Notes under the pieces: model-generated
What the model was told of the DNA's origin: nothing
Database searches by the model: none
What the model saw: the letters and a program-made list of their open reading frames with translations, nothing else
Origin: Anarhynchus alexandrinus
Lineage: Eukaryota; Chordata; Aves; Charadriiformes; Charadriidae
NCBI GenBank assembly: GCA_008711295.1
Contig: VUYV01000766.1
Span: forward strand, 86,177 to 150,176
Direction: 5' to 3'
DNA length: 64,000 nucleotides
Shown here: positions 48,652 to 58,900 of the stretch, piece after piece
Layout: every line of letters starts with the position of its first letter
Position numbering within the stretch: the stretch's first letter is position 1
Made by a program: the position numbers and the translations under genes

Positions 48652-48894
48652 AACTAAAAGAGGGGAGATTTAGCTGAGATATGAGGAAGAAATTCTTCCC
48701 TGTGAGGGTGGTGAGCCCCTGGCGCAGGTTGCCCAGAGAAGCTGTGGCTGCCCCATCCCTGGAGGTGTTCAAGGCCAGGTTGGACGGGGCTTGGAGCAAC
48801 CTGGGCTGGTGGGAGGTGTCCCTGCCCAGGGCAGGGGGTGGCACTGGGTGGTCTTTAAGGTCCCTTCCAACTCTAACTATTCTGTGATTCTGTG
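48652..48894 (+). mobile_element. CR1 LINE 3'-end fragment
   Basis: Starts in AACTAAAAGAGGGGAGATTT, contains the frame MRKKFFPVRVVSPWRRLPRE and ends ATTCTGTGATTCTGTG. It is of the same subfamily as the copies at 17268 and 46863, in opposite orientation. Confidence 0.93.
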
Positions 48895-49809
48895 AAACTG
48901 GGGCATTTGTGGAAGGGGGAGCAAAGGATGGCGGCAGTGACTGCGGGGGACGGGGGCCAGGAGAGATGAGCCCTGGCCAGAGGTGGCTTTTGGTGGGGTA
49001 AGTCTAATCATGGGGCAGAGGGAGGTGAGGAATCGGCTAATGGGGACCGTCCCCATCAGCCTGGCAGCAAGGGGTCTGTCTGCCTCCCAGCGCGTGCTTG
49101 CGGAGAAACTCCTGGTCCTGGGGGGAGGCTCGAGGTCTCACCACAAGCCTTAATTCTGCACTGAGCCTTGGGGTGAGTTTTGGCGGTGAACGCAGCAATG
49201 GGGGCTGTTTGGGTCTGAATGTCCCTAGCTCTGGGTTATCCCAGTGCCCCTGCTGGTCTGTGCTGGTGGTGGCTGTTCTTGGGCACAGCCAGTGTGATGG
49301 GCGGATGGGTTTTAGGCTGAATACCAGCCCAGGCACGCTGGGATGTGCATGTCTCCACCACACCACATCAATCTGGGCTGTTCCTGAGTCTCACCACCGT
49401 TTCAGATTTGGCATTCCTTGGTAATACCCCGTTAGGCAGCAGCGTTAGTGAGAACTTTTGCAAAAGCAAATTTCATATGAAATCCATCTTCCTTTTTGCA
49501 AACCACTTCTCTTCCATCTCAAATACATTGCACAACTCTTCTGCGGCACGGCTGGAGAAAACCAGCTGGGAAAGCAGTGGTAGGTGAGCATCGGGTGTGT
49601 GATATTCGTAGCTGCTTCTAATCACATTGAGCAGCAAAAGTTGTGGAAAATGAGCTGTGCAGGAAGATTGGGCAACTCCTCTGTGTCCCCAGCTGGGAGC
49701 TTGTGGGGACTGAGCTGTGGGTGGGCAGTGGGGACTCAACCCGTGATGTGTCTCCAAACGGCTGCTGGAGAGTGTTAAAGGGTGGGGAGATATCGGGGAT
49801 AGAGGGAAA

Positions 49810-51162
49810 TTAGTTTGAAAGCACCAGCTCTGTTATGGGAATGGCCAATATGGACATCAAGAAAGGATGGTGGGTGGCAAGGGAGTATTTAGGAGATCGT
49901 TTGAGTGGTCTAAATCCTGCACGTGGCTCTGCTGGCGCGGAGACAGCCTGCTTTGGGATTGCAGGGGCTTTAAGATGTTGAGGTGACAGGGAAGAAATTC
50001 CCGCACTGGATCCACGATTGCTGATGCTGATGTGAAATGTTCCCCGGTTTCCACCGGCAGCCCCTTTTGCTGGTGGAAATAGAGATATTTGCTGGTGGAA
50101 GTGTGCACAGCAGAGGCAGAGAAGGAGCCTCTGCTTTCGGCATTCCCGTGGTGGTTTGGGATGTGGTTTCACCAATCGGTTGATGTAGTGTGAACCCGTG
50201 CTGCGGCGGGAAAGGGGGCTGCACTCAGCTGTGCGTCCCCAGCCCTCTCGTGCAAGGGGCTGACGTGAAAAACACACTTTTAGCAGCGAGGAGGGCTGTG
50301 GGCTGTGCTTTGCAGGAGCCGTGCCCTGTGCCGGCCGCCGGAGCCCGGCCATGGCAGAGGAAAGCAAACAGGAGGGTGCAGCTGGAGGGTGGGAGAATCT
50401 CGGTTTCAACCAGTCATGGTGACATGGCAGTTTTAGATGAGGTTTTCTTGAGGGAGGAAAAAAAAAAACCCCTTCTTGCAGCCGGCAGCTTATGGGCTCG
50501 CTGAGCCGAGGGGGAGCAGACACTGGCAGAGCCGCCGGCAGAAGCTCCTCGCGTAGAAGCAAAGCCAAAGTCCTGGCAGCGTGTCCCCGCCAGGGATATG
50601 TCACATCAGCGAGAGCGGCTTTATGCCAGCGTGAACTGCAGTGACAGCACGGCTCTGACCAGCGCAGGAACATTGCGGGGAAAATCATGCCCCTGCCCGA
50701 GACGGTGATCCTGGGAAAATACCCACCGGGAACGTGCCTGAGTGGCCGAGGGAGAAGCAGGTCCTTGAGTTTGCTGCTGTTTCGGGTCCTGCTGTTATTG
50801 TTGTGAATGTATTGCGCTGCGACGGCAAATGCAGACGCCGCTTTTAAAAGCCGTTTGCTCCGCTGCTGCCGGCAGAAGCAGTCATTTCTTTTCTTTCTCG
50901 CTTTGCCCGTGGCACGGCGCTGCTGGGGGAGTTCTTGCGGGAAATTTCCGGGCGAGGACAAACTGTGGCAGAGGTGGGAATGCTGCAAGAATGAGTCACT
51001 GTGGGTGGAAGGAAGGCTACACCTTTTGGGGCCCCTCTTCTCCCCCAGCTCCGGGCTGTGCTCGGTCTGTATCCCCTCCCGCCCTATCCCTGGGTTCTGC
51101 ATCCTTTGCCCCCCTGGGTGCCATTTGCCCCCCCGGCTGCCATTTGCCCCCTTGGCTGCCAT
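49810..51162 (-). CDS. Unrecognised 450-codon open reading frame
   Basis: The longest uninterrupted reading frame in the window (start at 51162, stop at 49810). I do not recognise the protein. Its first 25 residues come from the 19-bp minisatellite (MAAKGANGSRGGKWHPGGQR). The rest is rich in Ser, Pro, Arg, His and Cys with no clear domain, signal peptide or membrane segment, which is typical of translated noncoding GC-rich DNA. There is no supporting promoter or splice evidence. It could be a lineage-specific transcript or a chance frame; I lean to chance, but its length stands out. Confidence 0.15.
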   Translation of the reverse strand: MAAKGANGSRGGKWHPGGQRMQNPGIGREGIQTEHSPELGEKRGPKRCSLPSTHSDSFLQHSHLCHSLSSPGNFPQELPQQRRATGKARKKRNDCFCRQQRSKRLLKAASAFAVAAQYIHNNNSRTRNSSKLKDLLLPRPLRHVPGGYFPRITVSGRGMIFPAMFLRWSEPCCHCSSRWHKAALADVTYPWRGHAARTLALLLREELLPAALPVSAPPRLSEPISCRLQEGVFFFPPSRKPHLKLPCHHDWLKPRFSHPPAAPSCLLSSAMAGLRRPAQGTAPAKHSPQPSSLLKVCFSRQPLAREGWGRTAECSPLSRRSTGSHYINRLVKPHPKPPRECRKQRLLLCLCCAHFHQQISLFPPAKGAAGGNRGTFHISISNRGSSAGISSLSPQHLKAPAIPKQAVSAPAEPRAGFRPLKRSPKYSLATHHPFLMSILAIPITELVLSN

Positions 51163-51213
51163 TTGCCTCCCTGGGTGCCATTTGCCCCCCTGTCTGCCAT
51201 TTGCCCCCCTCCC
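51119..51213 (+). repeat. 19-bp minisatellite, five units
   Basis: TGCCATTTGCCCCCCTGGG-like units repeat five times with period 19 (starts at 51119, 51138, 51157, 51176 and 51195) and a degenerate unit before them. Units differ only in the last few bases. Confidence 0.95.
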
Positions 51214-51336
51214 CAGCCTTGTCTCGGACCCTTGTCACTGTCCTGGTGTGGCAGCTCTGGGTTCCGGGCAGTTGGGGACCGTTCGGTTCAAATCCAGTTC
51301 TGAGCCGTTGGGCCACCGGCCGCCCCCACAGCCCCG

Positions 51337-51774
51337 ATGGATGCCCTGACAGCCGCCCGGGCTCCCCGCTGTCCCCCCCTGCTCCGGCTCCTCAGGACTT
51401 TCTTTGGGCCGAACATGCGAGGGGCACCGGCGCCCATGGTGGAAGGGCATGAGCTGGGCGCCGCTGGGGGCAGCAGCAGCGCAGGGGAGCCGGCAGGCCA
51501 GCGGCACCCATACTGGGAGCACTGGGAGGGTGCTGAGGGGGAGAGCACGGAGCTGCTGCTGGGGGAGCTGGAGGAGCTCAGCCATGGCGGCTCCCCGGGG
51601 AGCAGCACGGGCAGAAGCTGCGTGACACGGAGCACCGGTGACACGGGGCTGGCTTGTGCCGTGGAGGATGCTCCTGCCGGTAGCCCAACCCAGCGACACG
51701 CGGGCCACGGCGGGGGCAGCCAGGAGGGGACGGCCACGCCGGAGGCTGTCGGTGACAAAGCTCTGGAGACATAA
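51337..51774 (+). CDS. Possible coding exon or small ORF (145 codons), GGNBP1 position
   Basis: An open frame starting GATGG after a possible acceptor (CCGCCCCCACAG at about 51332) and ending TAA. The product starts MDALTAARAPRCPPLLRLLR and has an acidic, leucine-rich stretch (ELLLGELEELS) and Gly/Ser-rich linkers. I do not recognise it as a family member. In human, GGNBP1 lies on the opposite strand just upstream of BAK1, and this frame has that position and orientation, but that is only a positional argument. The sequence is GC-rich, where long frames arise by chance, and the minus strand is also open here. Confidence 0.22.
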   Translation: MDALTAARAPRCPPLLRLLRTFFGPNMRGAPAPMVEGHELGAAGGSSSAGEPAGQRHPYWEHWEGAEGESTELLLGELEELSHGGSPGSSTGRSCVTRSTGDTGLACAVEDAPAGSPTQRHAGHGGGSQEGTATPEAVGDKALET

Positions 51775-52338
51775 GCATTGGGGCTGGAGGTGACGCGGGG
51801 CCAAGGGCCTGGCTTGCGCCAGTGCCCCTATGAAGGCAGCGCGTCCTGGCAGACACGGACGCCCCCGAGGGACAGGGAGAAGCCCGCTTGGCTGCACCGG
51901 TCTGGCCAGAGCCCAAGCAGCCGGTGCTTTGCGGAAGGCTGCTGCTCCTTTGGATTTTGTAAACAGCCGCTCATTTGGATTTTATAAAATCCAGTTTTCC
52001 CCCTACTTCCTTAAAACGCTGAAATAAGCGCCGTGGTTCCTAAGGCTGCAGGCGGCTCCCAGCACCCGCATAGCTTCGGGGCATCGTGTGTGCAGAGCAG
52101 GCAGGCTCCCTTCCCACCGCTGCCTGCGCTGCCCTGACCTCCCCAAAGGTCTCCCGGTGGCTCTGTACGGACTGTGGAACCCGTCAGAAACCCCAGTTAG
52201 AGTCCTTCACAGCCTTTGGCCTCTCTAGGCTGCCGACAAGCGATGCCACCAGATCCAGCTGCATCAGTGCTGTGTGGGATGGCGACACTGGTGGTGCTGG
52301 GCTGCATTTGAACACCTCTACCTGTGCTTTGCCTCCAG

Positions 52339-52935
52339 GGATGGGCTGCTTCAAGGTCTGGGGGCTGAGGGTGAAGACGTTACCGGCGGTGCAAGCCCTG
52401 AGCCAATGTTTTCTGTGGACTTTGATGCTGAATGGGAGAAAGAGCAGCTCCTGAAAGGTGAGAGGATGCCTCAGGGGTAAAGGAGATCCCCCCTCATCCC
52501 TGAGGACTGGAGGGCTGCCTGGGGCAGCTGGTTGGCGGGAGAAGCCCTGAGGAATGACTGGTAGCCCTTCTCCCAACCCGTGTGCTGCTTTTTGTGGATG
52601 AGCCTCGGGGCCAGTGCTGCACGCTCTCTGCTGGTTTAATGTTGGCAGCAAAGCTTCGTGTTGGAGAAGACCAACCAGGGGGGATGGCCCAGGCAGTGAC
52701 ATCATTTGGGAGAGTCCCCAAGGGTGAGGGCAGAGGGCACTGAGAATCGCCCGGGGGCCACGAGGGGCTGCGGCACTTCAGCCGGTTGACTGCTGAATTC
52801 AGCGCCTGACGTGTGTGGCGGTGAGTCCGTTTGCTTCGCTGTTCTAAAGGACTTGGACCTGCTTGGTGTCCTCTTTCAGACACGCCGCTGGGGACACAGT
52901 TGATGGCTGTGAGAGGACAGCATGAAGGAAGGGAG
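52339..52935 (+). CDS. Two possible exons of an unrecognised plus-strand gene
   Basis: The first possible exon (52339-52457) follows GCTTTGCCTCCAG, encodes DGLLQGLGAEGEDVTGG and then MFSVDFDAEWEKEQLLK, and ends AAAG|GTGAGA. The second (52880-52935) follows GGTGTCCTCTTTCAG, continues in phase (DTPLGTQLMAVRGQHEGRE) and ends GAG|GTGACA. The splice sites and phases agree and the first peptide is acidic and protein-like. I found no phase-compatible link from the frame at 51337, and no family match. Treat it as a prediction only. Confidence 0.18.
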
Positions 52936-54334
52936 GTGACAGCTCTGGGGAGTCACGGTTTTCTTTGGGCTTGTTTTAAACAGCGGATGAGGGGGTGCGA
53001 TCCCCCACAGCAGAGCTGTCCCGGTGGAAGAGGCTCTTCAACGTGGACAGACATTGACAGACTTCACGTATGGTTGGTGAAAGGACATGGAGCGTGGGGC
53101 TAAGGCGGTGGTCACTCCTGAGAAGGCTCTACGTGTAGGCAGATCTAAGTGCCTTCAGGCCTTAGAAAAGGCACAGGGATAGATGAGTGTGGGGGATGCT
53201 AAAACTGACCCCTGGCACTGCTGTGTCAGAGGCTGTGGACTTTCAGGGGTGTCTTGGAAGTTCTTCTGTACCTCCATGGCCCTTTCCAGCTGAGCATGGA
53301 ATGGTCTTAGGATGCTGCTGGTCAGTGATGGGCAACACATGGTATTGGGATGTTTGCTGAGATGGGATGGATGGGAGTGAAATAGGGATAGTGCCAAGAG
53401 CCAGGCCTTTGGGATTCCCTTCCTGGTCTTCTTCAGACCCCCACTGTGACTATGATTGTTTAATTGAGGTAATTTGTTACCCACCAGCCCTGAAACAAGT
53501 TGTTTGTGGAAAATCATCTTGCCATCCCTGACAATCCCATTGTAATAGCTCCTGGATCTCCCTAAAACATCGATCCAAAGTAGAACAAGGGATGACCCTG
53601 CAGGCTAGGTCTTCATCGGAGATGAGGGTCTGATCAGGGATGCTGGTGATTTTCCCCGAGTATCTGCCAGGCAGTGTAAGGAAGCCCAGAGGAGGCCACG
53701 GACGGAGCAGGATGGGCGTCTCCAACCCGGGCAACACAAACAGGGCAGGTTTGCAGCAGAGAAACAAATGCGCGGCAGGGCAGAGGCTCCGGCTGCTCGG
53801 TCGAGGCTCTGAGAGGTGTTGAGAGAGATGCAGGACCCGGTAGAGCTGCAGGAAGCAGCTGGGGCGGCGGATGGGTTGGTGGTTTAATAAAGCCGTTCTG
53901 CCGGCGCGTGGGTGTGGGGTGTGAATGGTGCAGTGTGGAGACACAAGACAAATTAGCCCCCTCTCTGCTGCATGGTGCGCAGGGCATTAAATCAGCTCTT
54001 TGAGAAATGGTCAATATTTTGTTCCAGACAGCGAAGAGGGACGCCAGGGCAGTGTTTTAAGAGTAGGCTTGGGGAGCTGCCTGAAGCTGTTAAAAAGTTG
54101 GGGTTTTTTAATAGATTTCCTCTCTATGGCATAACCACGCTATGGATCCTGCCGCTGCCCGGCAAAATGCAGGAGACGGGAGCCAAGTTAACAGTTAGAG
54201 CGTGGGAGCCTGGAGACCAGATGTCTGCTGGGTTTTGTCACTCACTCCCTGGGTGACCCTGGGCCAACCTTTTTCCCTGCTTGCCTCAGTTTCCCATCTG
54301 TGGCCAGAGACATCTACTCAACTGCACAAAGCAC
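52936..54334. other. Spacer, no recognised gene
   Basis: No repeat or known exon. A minus-strand open frame ends at 53477 with a somewhat protein-like segment (see findings). Confidence 0.45.
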
Positions 54335-54995
54335 TCTGAGATCTCTGGATGATAGGGGAGACCTTATCGCTCTCTACAGCTCCCTGAAAGGAGGGTGTAG
54401 TGAGGTGGGGGTTGGCCTCTTCCCCCAAGTAACAGGAGACAGGACAAGAGGAAATGGCCTCAAGTTGCACCAGGAGAGGTTTAGGATGGATATTGGGAAA
54501 AATTTCTTTACAGAAAGGGTTATCAAACCCTTTTTTTCAGTGGTGCCCAGTGACAGGACAAGAGGGAACGGGCACAAACGTGACCATAGGAAGTTCCATC
54601 TCAACCTGAGGAGGGCCTTCTCTCCTGTGCGGGTGGCAGAGCACTGGCACAGGCTGCCCAGAGAGGTGGGGGAGTCTCCCCCTCTGGAGCCATTCCAAAC
54701 CCGCCTGGACGCCGTCCTGTGCCACTGCTGGAGGTGCCCCTGCTCTGGCAGGGGGTGGCACTGGGGGAGCTCCAGAGGGCCCTTCCAACCCCCACCAGTC
54801 TGGGATTGTGTGAAACGTTGGAACAGGCTGCCCAGGGAAGTGGTTGAATCACCATCCCTGGAGGTATTTAAAAGATGGGCAGATGTGGTGCTGAGGGACA
54901 CGGTTCAGTGGTGCTTTTGGCAGTGTTAGGTTCATGGTTGGACTTGATGATCTTAAATATCCCTTCCAACTTAGACCATTCCAGGATTCTATGAT
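54335..54995 (+). mobile_element. Older CR1 LINE, split by a younger CR1
   Basis: The left part (54335-54529) carries [20 protein letters not shown] and [16 protein letters not shown]. The right part (54812-54995) continues exactly where it stopped ([20 protein letters not shown]) and ends CCAGGATTCTATGAT. Removing 54530-54811 restores a normal CR1 3' end. Confidence 0.93.
54530..54811 (+). mobile_element. Younger CR1 LINE nested in an older CR1
   Basis: Same subfamily as the copies at 5944, 7462 and 19733 (CAGTGGTGCCCAGTGACAGG to CTGGGATTGTG). It interrupts the older CR1 between ...GTTATCAAAC and AAACGTTGGAACAGG; the shared AAAC may be a 4-bp target-site duplication. Confidence 0.92.
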
Positions 54996-55596
54996 AAATT
55001 GGCATTGCAGGGGGGGAGAGAGAGGCAGAATTTGGTTTTATTTTCAAGATCGGCTGCTGGAATTAGTGTTACATCAGAATCAAGCTGTTGTCAGAGTTGA
55101 CAAAATGTCTCTATACATCATCTTTTAATTTATTTATTTATTTTCCCTGCTGCAGCCTCTCGCCCCAGCAACCTCGATGGAGCCGGAAAGCGAAGGGGAA
55201 CCTCTTTTGGACGCGGCTGCTGATAGACCTGCGACACTGGTTGTCCCCCTCCTGCCTGCAAAGCCCTCGGCTGCAGTCCCTGCGCAGAGGTGAGCTCCTG
55301 GGCTCTCTCCTGGGCTCTCTCCTGGGCTTTCTCCTGCCCGGGGGTGGGAGCAGACCCTTCCCCCCTCCGCTGGCGGCCCCCCACCCCTCGGCAGAGCCGC
55401 GGGGACCTGGTGAGGAGAGACACCTCCTCGCAGCACCAGGTGGCACTCTCCGACTTCCAACCGAGCGGAGTGCAGCCGGGCTGACCCAGCGGGGTGACAC
55501 AGTGTCCGCAGTGCCACCCTGGGTCCGTCCCACAGGAGGATGGGGCGCATCGAGGGACCATCTCTGCAGGGGCCAAAGAGGTTTTCCGTCAGCCCG

Positions 55597-55982
55597 CAGA
55601 GCCCCGGGGCTGCTCAGCCTGGAGAGGAGAAGGCTGAGAGGGGGTCTCAGCAATACTGATCGATACCTAAAGGGCGGGTGGCAGGAGGATGGGGTCAGAC
55701 TCTTCTCAGTGGTGCCCGGCGACAGGACAAGGGGCAATGGGTACAAACTGGAACACGGGAAATTCCGTCTGAACATAAGGAAAAACTTCTTTACTTTGAG
55801 GGTGATGGAGCACCGGAACGGGCTGCCCAGAGGGGCTGTGGAGTCTCCTTCTCCGGAGAAATACAAAACCTGCCTGGATGCGGTCATGTCCAACCTGCTC
55901 TGGGTTGACCCCGCTTTGGCAGGGGGTTGGACCAGATGATCTCCAGAGGTGCCTTCCAGCCCCTGCCGTGCTGTGATTCTGT
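55597..55982 (+). mobile_element. CR1 LINE, 5'-truncated 3' end
   Basis: Begins near GGGGCTGCTCAGCCTGGAGA and ends TGCTGTGATTCTGTG. The frame [40 protein letters not shown], then [20 protein letters not shown] is visible on the plus strand. More diverged than the young subfamily. Confidence 0.92.
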
Positions 55983-58900
55983 GCCGCAGGTTTGGTCAGC
56001 GCTCGCAGGGCCGGGCAGGCTCACCTCCGGCAGACCCAGGACCCCAACCCCTGCCCCGAGGCTGCTGCAGCGTGGGCAGCCGTGGGTTGTGCCATCCCAC
56101 CACGAGCCCATGGCTCAGTCTGGCTCGCCCCAGCGTTGCTTAACTGTCCAGAGGATGTGACTAAGGGAAAGCCGCTTTCTGCTCCCCTTGCTGCTCCGGA
56201 GCTGGGTCGCCCTGCTGGTCCCCAGCAGGAGGGAGCTGGTCCAGCTCGCCTGGCTCCGCCGCACCCAGCTCGGCAGTGTGACGGCTCTCCAGGGATGCTG
56301 CGGTAGGGAGAGCAATTGCAGCTGTGAAAAGGAACAGCCAAACTCCCTGTTGTTCATCAGGTTTTATCCACAGGGTCCCCTCCTGGTTCCCTCTGGGGTT
56401 GCTGGGGGAGGCAAGGCGCAGGGCAGGGTGGGGGGACACGGACGGTGGCAGTGCCAAGTGCCCGGGGGCCGAGGTCAGGGCTGTGATGCCCCAGCTCCCC
56501 GCAGAGCACAGCCACCGTGCCAAGACCACGGGTGTCTCCACACCGTCGGCTCTGCTGTCTCTGGGCTCTGGACGAAGAGAGAATATGAGGCTTCAGGCAA
56601 AGCGCTTCTCACATGCGCCAGATTTATCAAATTGATTGAAAAAAACCCCAACAGATCCAGGCCTTGTTCCTATAATAGCTATTGGAGCATGTTGGATGTT
56701 AATCAAAACGTCTGTTTGCTGTGTCCAGAGAAGCCAGCTTGTGTTTTTCAGGCATTGGAAGAGCTGTCAAGCTGTAATCTGTTTAGGACAAAATAACTTA
56801 TAAATACACCTTCTGCTAATCTGTTGTACAAATATGGGAAGAGAGGGGGGGTTCCTGTGACATCGTGTGTCTATCAGAGGGGCTGATAAATCTCCGTGGG
56901 GGCTGAGTGTTATCCTATGGGGTCCCAGAAAGAGGGACGGGAAGGAACTCCCAGACCTTCCTCCTTTTCACCTTTCTGCCCAGCGCAGAATTGTTCTGTC
57001 TGGACCATCCCTCCTACTTTGCCCATCAGATTTGAAATATTTCAAATAACAGAGCTCCCATCTCTTCCCTCAGGGAGGCACACCAGGGGCTCCAGCGTAT
57101 TTTTCCTAATCAGATAAGCAAGCTAACCCATCGTCATGTCCTGGGTGTGAGTCCCGAAGCAGGGGGGGGCTCCTGCGAGCGCCCTGAGAAGACTCTCAGC
57201 TCCTTGGCAGGTCAGCACAGAGAGTGCTCAAGCGCGGCAGCAGCCCTCTCTGCGGGCAAGAAGCTTGGGACAACCTGCTTATGAGGTCCTGCAGGTGTGC
57301 GATGAAGCGGCCAAGCAGTCAGCGTGTGGGGTCAGTTCCCGGCTGTGAGGACACGTTCAGAGTGTTATTTCAATTTGCTGTAGTACTTGGGGTGTCTGTC
57401 TCTCTGACATAGTTCTTTCTCCAACCCAGGTTTTCGGACGGCAGAGCAGGAGAGCGTGGCTGCTTTGGGAGAAGCTGGGTACAGCTGGGAGCATGTGGAG
57501 AAGGAACCCCTGGAAAAGTCTGAGGTCAGTCTAGAAGAGAAAAAATGCCATCGGTGCGCTGACATGGGACATCTCTCCCGGCACCATGTGCCACCATGGT
57601 GCTCTGTGGCCACGGCCGTATTTCTGCCTCCTCCACCAAGCCGTTGTTGGACCACAGGCAAGGCACTTGCGCCAATATGCTTAAAATTGCATCGTGTCAG
57701 GCCCATAAATCCATTTTAGAAAGGCTAGTGGTTTCCATAGGAAAAAAAAACCCAGCATCTTTCAGTGTGGTTATTTATTAAATGAGCCCAGTTTTAAGCG
57801 TCCCCTTTGAGAAGACTGGCTCTGCGCTCCCTGCCTCAGTTTCCCCTTTCACACCAGGGGCTGCACACCAACTCCTCCCCTCCAAAGCACCTCACGGATG
57901 AGCGCCGCGTTTCTAAATGCCTCTGAAATCTGGGCTGACGAGTTTCCAAGCCTGGCTCTGCGAGGGCAGATCCTCACGCTGGTTCCCAGCCCTTGGCGGT
58001 GCGAGCCGAGGGGCAGCCCAACGCCAGCACGCTCCTCCCGAAGGCAGGGACATCCCTGGAGAGAGGAAAAAGCCACTTCCTTCGCTCCACGCACAGGAAG
58101 AACACGTCTGGGAGGTGGGGAGGGGGGTGCTGGGGGGGCTGCCTGCCCTCGCCGCCCACCGGGTACGTGGGGGGTCACCCCACAGCACCCCGTCTTCTCC
58201 CTCGTGCAGAGACCAGATGCGTTGTGCTGCCTTCAGTAGCTGCAACAGGGGGATGGGAAATTCCCAAATAGCATTGGAAAACGGAGCGTGGAGGCGGTTT
58301 CTTTGTCTCGCGCCGTGCGGGTCAGGAGTTTTACCGGGTTGTTTGCTTGGTTAATTATTTATTTTTATTTTTTTTTCCCCCTCCGTGCTCGGCTCTCTCC
58401 GCAGCCACCTCGCTCCGCAGTGCGTGGGCAGGCGCAGCCTCGGAGCATTTAGGAAAGCACCCGGAGTTTAACGGGGATGCTTCTCTGTCTGAACCCGTCT
58501 GCCGTGAGTGCCAGGGTGTGGGTCTGATCCCGAGAGCCCGCACAGTAGCTCCTTTCAGCCTCCGAGGGGGGTGTCTGCAAACAGACGCCGGATTCATAAG
58601 CACGGTCTTCCCAGGCAGAGAAAGGCAGGAGCACGCCTGGCACGGCTCCCGCAGCCGCAGTCGGTGGGGAATTGCCGGTGTCCGGCTTCTCCGAGGCAGT
58701 AAATGGGGCTGGAGGCTGGAGGGGTGCAAGCAGCCGGGCGGCAGTGGGCTGTTGGAGCAGCTTTGCTTCGTGCTAACGGTTGCCACGTGCCGGCACGGGG
58801 CCAGCTCTCATAGGGAGAGATGCTGGAGCTGCCCGGAGCCCCATGGGCTGCCCAGTGGCTGCAGGCGATGGAAGGGAAGAGCCCGTTTTGGGGCCCGGTG

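Noticed and set aside
51235..51897. 220-codon minus-strand frame opposite the 51337 frame
   Set aside because: Composition is low-information Pro/Ala/Arg-rich, typical of the antisense of GC-rich sequence. Its existence is, however, a reason for caution about the plus-strand frame.
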